A stretch of DNA of 64,000 nt from Haladaptatus sp. R4 (lineage in GTDB: Archaea; Halobacteriota; Halobacteria; Halobacteriales; Haladaptataceae): the NCBI RefSeq assembly GCF_001625445.1, contig NZ_LWHG01000032.1:1-64000 (forward strand), written 5' to 3'. The notes below the pieces were generated by a model. That model did no database searches, was not told the DNA's origin, and saw nothing but the letters and a program-made list of their open reading frames with translations. Shown here piece by piece: positions 1 to 8,411 of this stretch (position 1 is the first letter of the stretch; every line of letters begins with the position of its first letter). The translations under genes were made by a program, and so were the position numbers.

Positions 1-124
1 GTTTGCCGCGCAGTTGGGTGAGCGGGCCACCTGGCAGCAGTCGGATCATGCCGAACGTGAGCGTCACGACCAGCCACAGTGTGAAGATCGCTCGTCCCGT
101 CCGTTTCAAATAATAGTTGACCAT
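1..124 (-). CDS. ABC transporter permease, DppB/OppB type (5' end only)
   Basis: Only the first 41 codons are present; the rest lies beyond the left edge. They encode a short basic start (YYLKR), a first membrane segment at about residues 12-29 and the sequence IRLLPGGP, the usual beginning of DppB-family permeases of peptide/oligosaccharide importers. The ATG is 50 bases downstream of the solute-binding gene on the same strand, so binding protein and permease probably share a transcript. The substrate is not readable here. Family assignment rests on a short N-terminus, and the sugar-enzyme neighbours only suggest a carbohydrate. Confidence 0.75.
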   Translation of the reverse strand, partial: MVNYYLKRTGRAIFTLWLVVTLTFGMIRLLPGGPLTQLRGK

Positions 125-174
125 ATTTTTGATGTAGTAGGCTTCCTAGTATTATAATAGTATGTACCAGTGTG

Positions 175-1998
175 TTACTTGCCCGAATAGTTCATCTTAC
201 CCATCCGTGGGAGCCAGCTCTCGGGCCATCGGACTTTGGACGCATCCGAGCCCTCTTCGGGGATATCCCACACGTCCCCGGTGAGGAACGACTGGGTCTG
301 TTTCTCCGCGATGGGGAGCATCGGAAGGTCCTGGTTCGTCACCCACGCCTGTTCGACGGCGATCGTTTTGACCTTCGAATCCGAGGTCGCGTGTGACATC
401 TCCTTCAGGCGTTCCGACGGATTGACCGTCAACTCGCCCGATCCGCTCCGCTTCGGCACCGTCACCGTCCCGTGTTTTCCGCCGCGGTCCTGATTCGCCG
501 GTGGGTAGTTGTACGTGAACCCGCGGTAGTTCTCCAGCATCATCTGGCGCAACGAGAAGTACGGGAACGTCGCTTGGCCACCACCGGGAAGCCAACTGCC
601 GGAGGCGAGGACGAAGTTGCCGTTCGGCCACACCTGGCCTTGGAGATTGCCGAAGCTCCGACCGTCCATGCTCGACTTGAACCCGAAGCTCTTGAGCTGG
701 TCGACGACGGTCTGGGTCGCCGTCACCCAGTCCGACCAACCGGACGGCACCTGAACGGGGAGGTTGACGATGTCTCCGTCGCTGTCGTGCCACTTGCCAC
801 CCTGTTTCTCGTAGCCCGCGTCCTTCAGGACTTTCGCAGCCTTGTCGGTCTTCGATTCGGCCTTCCCGTAATCCGTAAAGTCGCTCCGCGCGTCGCCGAT
901 CCACTTATCGACCGCAGTCGAGGCGATTCCGGCGGAGAGTTCGGCAGGCTTCTTCGAGGCGGGTCCGGCGTTCTTCACGATAGCGTCGCGGTCGAGGACG
1001 TACGCGATGGCCTGCCGAACCGCCCGGTCGCCCGCGTGTTTATGATCGAACTGCGGCACGAGTCCGTAGCCGACGCCGGATGGGAACTTTATCTGTTGCC
1101 AGCTTTTCGGCAACTGTTGGAGGATGTGCGGTGGCGTGAACGCGGTCGCAACCGAATCGATCCGGTTGGATATCATCGCGTTGTACACCGACTGGTTCCC
1201 GTCCATGTACAGGTACGAGTACGTCTTGAAATTGATCTTGTCCGAATCGGGATGGTCGTCGCGGCGCTCCGTCACCACCTGCTGTTGACTGGTGCTCTTG
1301 AACGCGAACGGTCCGCTCGCGACGGGGTCCCGCCACGCGAAGTTCTGGAGTTTGTGCAGTCCCTGTTTCTCGTCCTTCTCGATTTCGTCCAGATACTTCC
1401 CGAAGACGCTCTTTTTCTGCTGAACGAAGTTGTTGCTGAGCACCTGGAACTTGACGATGGTCTGGTTGACCGGTTGCGAGAAATGCATGACGACGGTTGA
1501 GTCGTCCTTCGCCTCGATGGACTTCGTGTAGTCGCTGTATCCCGAACCGGTCTTCATCCCGAGTTTGAGTTGGGTGACGATGTCGTCGGCGGTCACGTCG
1601 TCACCGTCCGCCCACGTCAGACCCTTTCGGAGTTTCATCGTGAACGATTTGTCGCCGAACGACCAGTCGGAAATCGCGTACGGGACGAATTCGTTCTTCC
1701 CGAGGTTGTACTGTGCGAAGCGGTCGAACAGGAGGTTCTGTGACGCCTGTGCGTAACTCGACGGGTTCGACGGGTTCCACTGGATGTTCGTCGGCACCTG
1801 GTTCACGCGGCTGATGTGCTGGACGTCGTGGATGTTGCTTCCGTCGCCGTCTCCCCCTCCGCTCCCGTCGCCGTTATCACCGTCGTTCGACCCGTTACCA
1901 CTGCATCCTGCCAATGCGGCCGCACCGGCCGTTCCTGCCACCGTAAGAACGTGCCGACGGCTACATACGTCACTATAGCTCATAGAGCGGTCTCTCAT
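175..1998 (-). CDS. Extracellular solute-binding lipoprotein, family 5 (SBP_bac_5)
   Basis: A 607-residue substrate-binding protein of a DppA/OppA-type ABC importer. The N-terminus has a twin arginine (R14-R15) and a lipobox LAGC ending at C32, so it should be exported folded by Tat and lipid-anchored outside the membrane. An Asp/Gly-rich linker follows (about 35-55). The body contains family-5 features such as YAISDWSFGD with TMKLRKGLTWADG and a repeated D-R-DAIV helix region. On the minus strand a TATA-like ATAA stretch lies near 2025, and the permease gene follows 50 bases downstream. It is a close paralogue of the protein encoded at 2440-4259. The substrate is unknown; sugar oligomers are plausible from context. 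Confidence 0.9.
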   Translation of the reverse strand: MRDRSMSYSDVCSRRHVLTVAGTAGAAALAGCSGNGSNDGDNGDGSGGGDGDGSNIHDVQHISRVNQVPTNIQWNPSNPSSYAQASQNLLFDRFAQYNLGKNEFVPYAISDWSFGDKSFTMKLRKGLTWADGDDVTADDIVTQLKLGMKTGSGYSDYTKSIEAKDDSTVVMHFSQPVNQTIVKFQVLSNNFVQQKKSVFGKYLDEIEKDEKQGLHKLQNFAWRDPVASGPFAFKSTSQQQVVTERRDDHPDSDKINFKTYSYLYMDGNQSVYNAMISNRIDSVATAFTPPHILQQLPKSWQQIKFPSGVGYGLVPQFDHKHAGDRAVRQAIAYVLDRDAIVKNAGPASKKPAELSAGIASTAVDKWIGDARSDFTDYGKAESKTDKAAKVLKDAGYEKQGGKWHDSDGDIVNLPVQVPSGWSDWVTATQTVVDQLKSFGFKSSMDGRSFGNLQGQVWPNGNFVLASGSWLPGGGQATFPYFSLRQMMLENYRGFTYNYPPANQDRGGKHGTVTVPKRSGSGELTVNPSERLKEMSHATSDSKVKTIAVEQAWVTNQDLPMLPIAEKQTQSFLTGDVWDIPEEGSDASKVRWPESWLPRMGKMNYSGK

Positions 1999-2137
1999 GG
2001 TCCAATAAAACCAGCACAGTGATTATAGATAAATGTTTCCACACCATCAACCATTATTCTCTTTTCATTGTGGAGAGACGAACTGAAACAGCATGACGAC
2101 CTCATTTGCTTCCCATCGGAACTGTTTGCAAACTTTC

Positions 2138-2154
2138 TTGCCCCGAAGGGGCAA
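2138..2154 (+). promoter_or_regulatory. Perfect hairpin just upstream of the 79-aa membrane protein gene
   Basis: TTGCCCC-GAA-GGGGCAA forms a perfect 7-bp stem with a 3-base loop. It ends 9 bases before the ATG at 2164, and a palindromic GTTTGCAAAC lies just upstream (2124-2133). In a transcript with a leader it would cover the ribosome-binding region. Whether it acts on translation or is an operator cannot be told from sequence. Confidence 0.4.
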
Positions 2155-2163
2155 TACGGTGGT

Positions 2164-2403
2164 ATGAACAGCTACGATCGGTTCTGGGAACTCGTGTACG
2201 GCGCACGAAGATATCTGCAGTTGGTCCTCTTTTTCCTGCTGTTCCTGCTCGTGCTCTCGGGAGTCGCCCTCGTGTTCGGACAGTCGGAGGCGGCGTCGGC
2301 CACGATGCTCCTCTTAGATATCATCCTCGTCCTCGCCCTCGGTGCCGTCACCCTCGTCATGCACTGGTACAGCACCAAACGCCACATCCAGAATCGACAG
2401 TGA
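2164..2403 (+). CDS. Small two-helix membrane protein, unknown function
   Basis: A 79-residue protein starting MNSYDRFWELVYGARR. The start at 2164 was chosen over an in-frame ATG at 2068 because the extra 32 residues look unlike haloarchaeal coding sequence and overlap a hairpin. Two hydrophobic segments (about 17-38 and 49-70) are joined by a short polar loop with GQSEAAS, and the tail is basic (STKRHIQNRQ). It is the only plus-strand gene between two paralogous minus-strand binding-protein genes. I do not recognise a family. Confidence 0.6.
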   Translation: MNSYDRFWELVYGARRYLQLVLFFLLFLLVLSGVALVFGQSEAASATMLLLDIILVLALGAVTLVMHWYSTKRHIQNRQ

Positions 2404-2439
2404 GCGGATTTCGGGGGCGCTTTTCACTGCTCTTCGTTT

Positions 2440-4259
2440 TCACTTCCCTTTGTAGTTCATCTTGCCACGACGCGGAAGCCACGTGTGCGTCCACCGCACC
2501 TTGGAGACGGTCGCTCCCTCCTTCGGAACGTCCCACTGGTCGTCGGTGAGGAACACCTGCGTCTGTTTCTCCGCGACGGGGAGTATCGGGAGGTCCTGGT
2601 TCGTCACCCACGCCTGCTCGGTTGCGATCGTTTTGACCTTCGAATCCGAGGTCGCGTGTGACATCTCCTTCAGGCGTTCCGAGGGGTTGACCGTCAACTC
2701 ACCCGACCCACTCCGCTTCGGCACCGTCACCGTACCGCGCTTCCCGCCACGGTCGGGGTTCGCTGGCGGGTAGTTGTACGTGAATCCGCGGTAGTTCTCC
2801 AACAACATCTGGCGCAGCGAGAAGTACGGGAACGTCGCCTGTACGCCGCCCGGAAGCCAACCGCCGGAGGCGAGGACGAAGTTGCCGTTCGGCCACACCT
2901 GGCCTTGGAGATTGCCGAAGCTCCGACCGTCCACGTTCGATTTGAACCCGAAGCTCTTGAGTTGATCCACGACGGTCTGGGTCGCCGTCACCCAGTCCGA
3001 CCACTCCGACGGGACTTGTACGGGGAGGTTGACGACGTCACCGTCGCTGTCGTGCCACGTGCCACCCTGTTTCTCGTAGCCCGCGTCCTTCAGGACTTTC
3101 GTAGCTTGTCAGTCTTCGATTCGGATTTTCCGTAATCCGTGAAGTCGCTCCGCGCGTCACCCAACCACTTGTCCAGCGTGTCGGACGCGAGTCCGGCGGA
3201 GAGTTCCGCTGGCTTCTTCGAGGCGGGTCCGGCGTTCTTCACGATGGCGTCGCGGTCGAGGACGTAGGCGATGGCCTGTCGAACCGCCCGGTCGCCCGCG
3301 TGTTTATGATCGAACTGCGGCACGAGTCCGTAACCGACGCCGGACGAGAACTCCACCTGTTGCCAGGTATCCGGCAACTGGTCGACGATGCGTTTGGGCG
3401 CGAATACGGCACACGCGTCTATCTGGTTCGACGTCATCTGCTGGTGGACGGCCTCGTTGCCGCCGCCGATGTACCGGAAGACGTACTTCTCGAAGTTGAT
3501 CTCGTCGGAATCGGGGTGGCCGTCACGGCGCTCCGTGACCAACTGCTGTTGACTGGTGCTCTTGAACGCGAACGGTCCGCTCGCGATCGGCTCTTTCCAC
3601 GCGAAGTTCTGAAGCTTCCGCAGACCGTTCTTCTCGTTCTTCTCGATTTCGTCCAGATACTTCCCGAAGACGCTCTTTTTCTGCTGGACGAGGTTGTTGG
3701 CGAGGACGTGAATCTTGACGATCGTCCGATTGACCGGTTGCGAGAAATGCATGACGACGGTCGAGTCGTCCTTCGCCTCGATGGACTTCGTATAATCGCT
3801 GTAGCCGGTTCCGGTGTGCATTCCGAGTTTCAGTTGGGTGGCGATGTCGTCGGTGGTCACGTCGTCACCGTCCGCCCACGTCAAGCCGTCCCGGAGTTTC
3901 ATCGTGAACGATTTGTCGTCGAACGACCAGTCCGTGATCGCGTACGGGATGAACTTCCCTTCCCCGTGGTTGTACTGTGCGAAGCGGTCGAACAGGAGGT
4001 ATTGGGACCACTGTGCGACGCTCGATGGATTGGACGGGTTCCATTGGACGTTCGTCGGAACCTGATTGATGCGACTGACGAGTTGAACGTCGTAAATCCC
4101 GTCGCCGTTTCCGCTGCCGTTTCCATCGCCGGACCCGTTTCCGTCGCCGTTCGAGTTGCCGTTACACCCGGCGAGGGAAGCGACGCCGACGGTTCCCGCC
4201 ATCGTGAGAACGCGCCGACGGCTAACTACGTTACCGTACCTCGTTGATTCGTCTCTCAT
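2440..4259 (-). pseudogene. Second solute-binding lipoprotein, family 5, frameshifted
   Basis: A paralogue of the binding protein at 175-1998, with long near-identical stretches. It has its own Tat twin arginine (R14-R15) and LAGC lipobox at C32. The frame breaks near 3106: the paralogue reads GCAGCCTTGTCGG where this copy reads GTAGCTTGTCAG, one base shorter. Restoring that base gives 606 residues, matching the 607 of the paralogue. The middle (about residues 230-290) is most diverged, including the loop around YIGGGNEAVHQQ, which could change specificity. The break is likely a sequence error, given the many similar ones in this window. No permease or ATPase gene lies next to this copy. Confidence 0.85.
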
Positions 4260-4332
4260 AGCGCATTCGATTCAAAATAGGGAAAGTAGATAAATATTCG
4301 CACGGCACTGGCCGGAACCCCCATTCCGAGAT

Positions 4333-5247
4333 TCATTCCGCCGATGACTCGTCGGCCAGCCAGTCTACCGTCGCGTAAGCGATGGACCGAATATCCTCGT
4401 CGAGCGGCGCGTCGCCGTCGGCGAACTCCCGAAGCGGATCGACGGCTGACGGATCGCCGATGTGACCGAGCGCGGAGACGGCGTGAACTTGCACGGCTCT
4501 ATCCGGCGTCGCCAGTCGATCACACAGCGGCGCAACCGCGTCGGCCACGGCGTCCGGATGCTCCTCGCTGATGAAGCTGATCGCGCCGACGCTCGCCGAC
4601 AGCACCGCCCCGGAACCGTCGCGGACGAGCGAACACAACCGTGATGCGTGCGGAAGGACGGCCGCGGCGTCGATGCTCGCCACCTCGTAGACGACGTTCG
4701 CCACGACGGTTCGCGCGGTGGTCTGTCGTTCCATCTCCTCCCTCGAAACGCTGGCGAGGTGTTCCCGTGCCTGCGTGTTAGGGGCAGCGGTGGCATCCTC
4801 GACCGGGTCCGTCGGCTCCGTCGCCATCACCGCCACGAGTTCGTCGGCGTACGGGACGAACCATTCGGCGTGACCGACCGCCAACACGCGAACGACGTCC
4901 GCCGCCAGCGCCGGGATCAACGGGGTTTCGTGGGTCAGCAGGGAGAGGAGGTCGGGAATCGCGTCCCGAACAGCCGAGGGGGTGTCGTCCGCGACGGCAG
5001 CGAGGATCAACAGCGACTCCCTGAGCACGACGATCCGCTCGTCGTCGAGAACCGTCACGAGCGTCGGAATCAGCGGTTCGACGGTTTCGAGGTCGTCCGC
5101 GGCGAGCGCCGAGACTATTTGCGCCGTGTGGGTCCGCACGAGGTTCTCCTCGCTTCGGAGTCCCTCCCGAAGGGTGTCGATTTCCACGTCGTCGGCCGAG
5201 ACCGTTTCCGGGTCGAGTTCCATCAGTTGGTCGTGATCGCCCGTCAT
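4333..5247 (-). CDS. HEAT-repeat protein
   Basis: 304 residues, strongly acidic, made of helical repeats of about 35-40 residues: ENLVRTHTAQIVSALA, ERIVVLRESLLILAAVA, TPLIPALAADVVRVLAVG, and near the C-terminus QVHAVSALGHIGDPSAVDPL with DIRSIAYATVDWLADE. The last two fit the HEAT/PBS-lyase type repeat common in haloarchaea. No catalytic motif or membrane segment is seen. Such proteins usually act as protein-binding scaffolds. It sits on the minus strand between a binding-protein gene and an esterase gene, and no partner can be named. Confidence 0.8.
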   Translation of the reverse strand: MTGDHDQLMELDPETVSADDVEIDTLREGLRSEENLVRTHTAQIVSALAADDLETVEPLIPTLVTVLDDERIVVLRESLLILAAVADDTPSAVRDAIPDLLSLLTHETPLIPALAADVVRVLAVGHAEWFVPYADELVAVMATEPTDPVEDATAAPNTQAREHLASVSREEMERQTTARTVVANVVYEVASIDAAAVLPHASRLCSLVRDGSGAVLSASVGAISFISEEHPDAVADAVAPLCDRLATPDRAVQVHAVSALGHIGDPSAVDPLREFADGDAPLDEDIRSIAYATVDWLADESSAE

Positions 5248-5301
5248 TCGACCGAATACAACGAACCTCGGGTGAAATACGTGACGGTCGCTCGACTCCG
5301 C

Positions 5302-6392
5302 TCAGTCGAGCAGTTCGTCCAGACGGCGCGCGATTCCCCGTCCGATGGCTTCCATCCCGGCGTCGCCGGGGTGGAGGACGTCGGCCGTCAGCGCCGTCGG
5401 TTCCATCAGGTCCTCGCCCGCGATGACGTGCAAATCGTCGTGCGGCGAGTCTGCGACGATGGCCCGCAGTGTCGAGCGAAACGCCGCCGCGCGCTCCGCA
5501 TCGTCGCCGCGAATCACGTCCGCGTGGTACGGAAACAGCGTCACGCAGGCGACCGGGCGGTTCGGATGTGCGTCGGCGACCGCATTCACGAGCATGCTCG
5601 CACGTTCGCGGAACTGTGCGAGCGTGAACCCTCGGTTCGCCATGTTCACCGAGAGGGCGAGGGTGGCGACGTCCCAGTCGTCGCGCCCGGCGAGGTGCTC
5701 GCCCATCGCGGGTTCGCAGAACGCCGACCCCGAACAGCCCAGGTTCAGCGCGTCGAGGCCGAGCCCTCGGGCGACGCGAGCGACGTACGTCAGATGCGTC
5801 GCCGAAGCCGATGCACCCTCCGTGATGGAGGTTCCGTAGGCGAGATAGCGGCGGTCGGGGAGTTCGTCGGCGTCGGGCGGTCGCAGTCGCCCGAAACGCC
5901 GTGGATGGCGACCGGTACCCACGCCTCGAATCGAAGCCGACAGACGCGGGGGGAGAACGCTCCGGCCCGGGTCGTCGCGTCGTCGAGAAGGGGAATCCGC
6001 TCCGGGATGGCGAACTCGAACGTCGTCGGCGTCGGGCCGAGTTCGAGCGGCTCGGACGGCTGAAATTCGCCCCAGAACGGCCGGAAGACGGTCGTTTCGG
6101 CCGCCGAGAGCGTCACGGAGACGACGGTGTCGTCGCGCTCGGGAACGAACCGAACCTCACAGCCGGTCGGGTGGCGGAGCCGCTCGCGGGCATCGACGTT
6201 CAGGTTCGCTCCGACGGACGCCGGAACGCGGCACAGTCGGTCACCGGTTTCGGTGGTTTCGGCGGTTCCGTCCGTCCCGGCAGTCCCATCGGTTCCCGCT
6301 CCCCCGTCCACCCAGTCGGCGGGGACCGTTTCGGCGACGTTGTGCAACGAGACGCTCGGATACGTATCGGAGTGCATGTGAATTGGTACCAC
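5302..6392 (-). pseudogene. SGNH/GDSL-family esterase with N-terminal beta domain, frameshifted
   Basis: The N-terminal half (about 1-170) is a beta-rich domain resembling the jelly-roll domain that precedes the hydrolase in carbohydrate-esterase-like SGNH enzymes. The C-terminal half begins at YLAYGTSITEG, where the block I nucleophile is the Ser of GTSI. It continues with NLGCSGSAFCEP (block II), LSVNMANRG (block III, Asn) and DVLHPGDAGM (block V Asp/His). The halves are in different frames; adding one base near 5889 joins them to about 363 residues. It probably removes acyl groups from glycans, consistent with the neighbouring beta-mannosidase and mannonate dehydratase, but the substrate is inferred. 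The break is probably a sequence error. Confidence 0.8.
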
Positions 6393-6476
6393 CTTGGTGG
6401 AAGCGGATGATAAGTGTGTGAGAAACGGGTGGCGTTCGCCGGAGGGTTTTTCCTCCCGCTCATCGTGGAGAATAGT

Positions 6477-7235
6477 ATGTCCAGCAGATCACCCGACAGC
6501 GTCGGCGTCCAAAGCGTCGTGTTCAAATCCCGGTCGCTCGCGGACCTCCTCGACGCGCTCGAAGACACCGATATCGACTCCCTCGAACTGTGGGGCCACC
6601 ACCTCTCGCCCGAAAACGACGACGCGACCATCGCGGCGGGGAAGGAACGCATCGAGGATTCTTCCGTGGAGATTTGCGGCTACGGCGTCGTGGACCTCGA
6701 AGACACCGGCGAGGCGCGTGAACACTTCGAGTTCGCCGAGGACCTCGGCGCGGGGTACATTACCGTCAATTACCCGCCAGCGCGGGACGACGTGACCGAG
6801 GAACTCGTCGAACTCGCCGAGGAGTTCGACCTCGACGTCGGCATCCACAACTACTCGACCGTCCACCACGACGACCTCTCGACGGTGTTCTCGGACATCG
6901 ATGACGTTCGGTCGGTGCTCGACCGATACGACCACCCCCGACTCGGCGTCTGCATCGACACCGGCCACTTCCTCGTGATGGACGAGTCGCCGGACGAAGT
7001 GATTTCGGCCTTCGGCGACCGAATCGTCGCCGTCCACCTGAAGGACACCAGCGACGACGAGATCGAGGACCTGCCCGGTGCCGGAACGCTCGACCTCCCG
7101 ACCGTTCTCGGCCTCCTCGACGAACACGCGAACGTGGACGCGCCGCTCGTGATCGAGTACGAACTGCCCGACGACCGCGTGCTCAACGCGCTTCGTGAGG
7201 CCGGGAATAACATCCGAACCGCCGCCGAGCAGTAA
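6477..7235 (+). CDS. Sugar phosphate isomerase/epimerase family TIM-barrel protein
   Basis: A 252-residue protein of the xylose isomerase-like/AP endonuclease 2 superfamily. Typical strands and metal ligands are visible: SLELWGHHLSP, VDVGIHNYSTVHHDD, HPRLGVCIDTGHFLVMDE, IVAVHLKDT and PLVIEYELPDD (the last Glu). The reaction cannot be named; relatives interconvert keto and aldo sugars or epimerise them. The start at 6477 begins MSSRSPDSVG; an in-frame ATG at 6414 would add 21 residues that look like leader. It is transcribed away from the minus-strand esterase gene and faces mannonate dehydratase, so it belongs to the sugar cluster by position. Confidence 0.85.
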   Translation: MSSRSPDSVGVQSVVFKSRSLADLLDALEDTDIDSLELWGHHLSPENDDATIAAGKERIEDSSVEICGYGVVDLEDTGEAREHFEFAEDLGAGYITVNYPPARDDVTEELVELAEEFDLDVGIHNYSTVHHDDLSTVFSDIDDVRSVLDRYDHPRLGVCIDTGHFLVMDESPDEVISAFGDRIVAVHLKDTSDDEIEDLPGAGTLDLPTVLGLLDEHANVDAPLVIEYELPDDRVLNALREAGNNIRTAAEQ

Positions 7236-7243
7236 CCATTCAC

Positions 7244-7249
7244 TTTTTT
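7244..7249 (+). terminator. T6 tract after the TIM-barrel gene
   Basis: A run of six T about 10 bases after the stop codon. Oligo-T in the coding strand is the usual archaeal termination signal. No stem-loop precedes it. Confidence 0.4.
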
Positions 7250-7338
7250 CGAAGGACGACCGCAACGAGCGATGAAAACGATTCCGCGTGGATCACTGAC
7301 AGCGGTCAGCGGTCACAGTCCGTGGTCATAGTCAGCGG

Positions 7339-8313
7339 TCAGCGCTCGGCGCTCTCCAGTAGTCCTTTCATGTAACCGACCGCGAAGAGGCGGCCGTTCA
7401 TCTCGTAGCCGGGGTTTTCGTTGGGTTCGCCCACCATCGTCGGCACGTGATCCGGGCGAATCGGGCCGTCGAAGCCGACGTCCGCGTAGGCTTCCATCGC
7501 GGCGAGCATGTCCGTCGGACCGTCGTCGTGCCACGTTTCCACGAAGCCGTTTTCGGTCCGTTCCACGTCGCGGAAGTGCACGAAGTTGATGCGGTCGCCG
7601 AAGCGGCGGATGGTCGCCGGGATATCGACCCCCATCGCGGCGAAGTTGCCCTGACAGAACGTGATGCCGTTGTATTCGCTGTCGTAGCAGTCGAGCACGC
7701 GCTCGTAGGCGTCGGGGGAGTTGATGATGCGCGGCATCCCGCGAACGTCGGCGATTGGCGGGTCGTCGGGATGCAGTGCCAATTTCACCCCCGCCTCCTC
7801 GGCGACGGGGACGACTTCGGCGAGGAAGGATTCGAGGTTCGTCCAGAGTTCCTCGGCCGTCGTGTCCGCCGCGGCGGGGCGTGGACCGCGCCGCATGAGT
7901 TCGTCGTCGTAGGCGGAGGTGCGCGAGTCGCCACGAGCAGGGACGGTCGTCGACGTCCGCGCCCATCGCAGTCCGGCCATCCAGTCGTAGCAGACGACCT
8001 GGATATCGAGCGTTCCGAGGTTTCGCAGTAGAGTTTTGAACCGAGATATTTCCTCGTCGCGTCCGTCGGTCGCCAGACGCGTCGCGTCCGTGAGCGGGAC
8101 CCCGCCCTCGAACGCGGCGATTTCGAGGCCGTGGTCCTCGAAACGGGTCTTCATCCGCAGGAGTTCGTCGAACTCGTAGGGACGACTCCCGTCGCCGAGT
8201 TCGAGCGTGTGGACCACGACGTGTTCGATTCCGATCTGTGCGGCCTGTTTCCACCGTTCACAGGGTTCGGGCGGAAGCACGAGTGCAGGTTTGATAGGGG
8301 TCACCGGTTTCAA
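7339..8313 (-). CDS. uxuA: Mannonate dehydratase
   Basis: 324 residues. Converts D-mannonate to 2-keto-3-deoxy-D-gluconate in hexuronate breakdown. UxuA signatures are present in order: KLALHPDDPP (about 177), ITFCQGNFAAMG (about 218), NFVHFRDVERT (about 243), RPDHVPTM (about 286) and the C-terminal GRLFAVGYMKGL. The His and Cys metal ligands are therefore intact. It is somewhat shorter than the E. coli enzyme (about 394 residues), as is usual outside enterobacteria. It is convergent with the TIM-barrel gene and divergent from the beta-mannosidase gene, which starts about 100 bases away, so both could be regulated from the 8314-8411 interval. Confidence 0.92.
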   Translation of the reverse strand: MKPVTPIKPALVLPPEPCERWKQAAQIGIEHVVVHTLELGDGSRPYEFDELLRMKTRFEDHGLEIAAFEGGVPLTDATRLATDGRDEEISRFKTLLRNLGTLDIQVVCYDWMAGLRWARTSTTVPARGDSRTSAYDDELMRRGPRPAAADTTAEELWTNLESFLAEVVPVAEEAGVKLALHPDDPPIADVRGMPRIINSPDAYERVLDCYDSEYNGITFCQGNFAAMGVDIPATIRRFGDRINFVHFRDVERTENGFVETWHDDGPTDMLAAMEAYADVGFDGPIRPDHVPTMVGEPNENPGYEMNGRLFAVGYMKGLLESAER

Positions 8314-8411
8314 TACTCGCGGCCGGGACCGAAATAGTATCGATTGGCGGGGGTTTGATAACCGCGGGGAGGGGAAGAATTATATCGTCGCATCGGAATT
8401 CAGTAGCCAGT

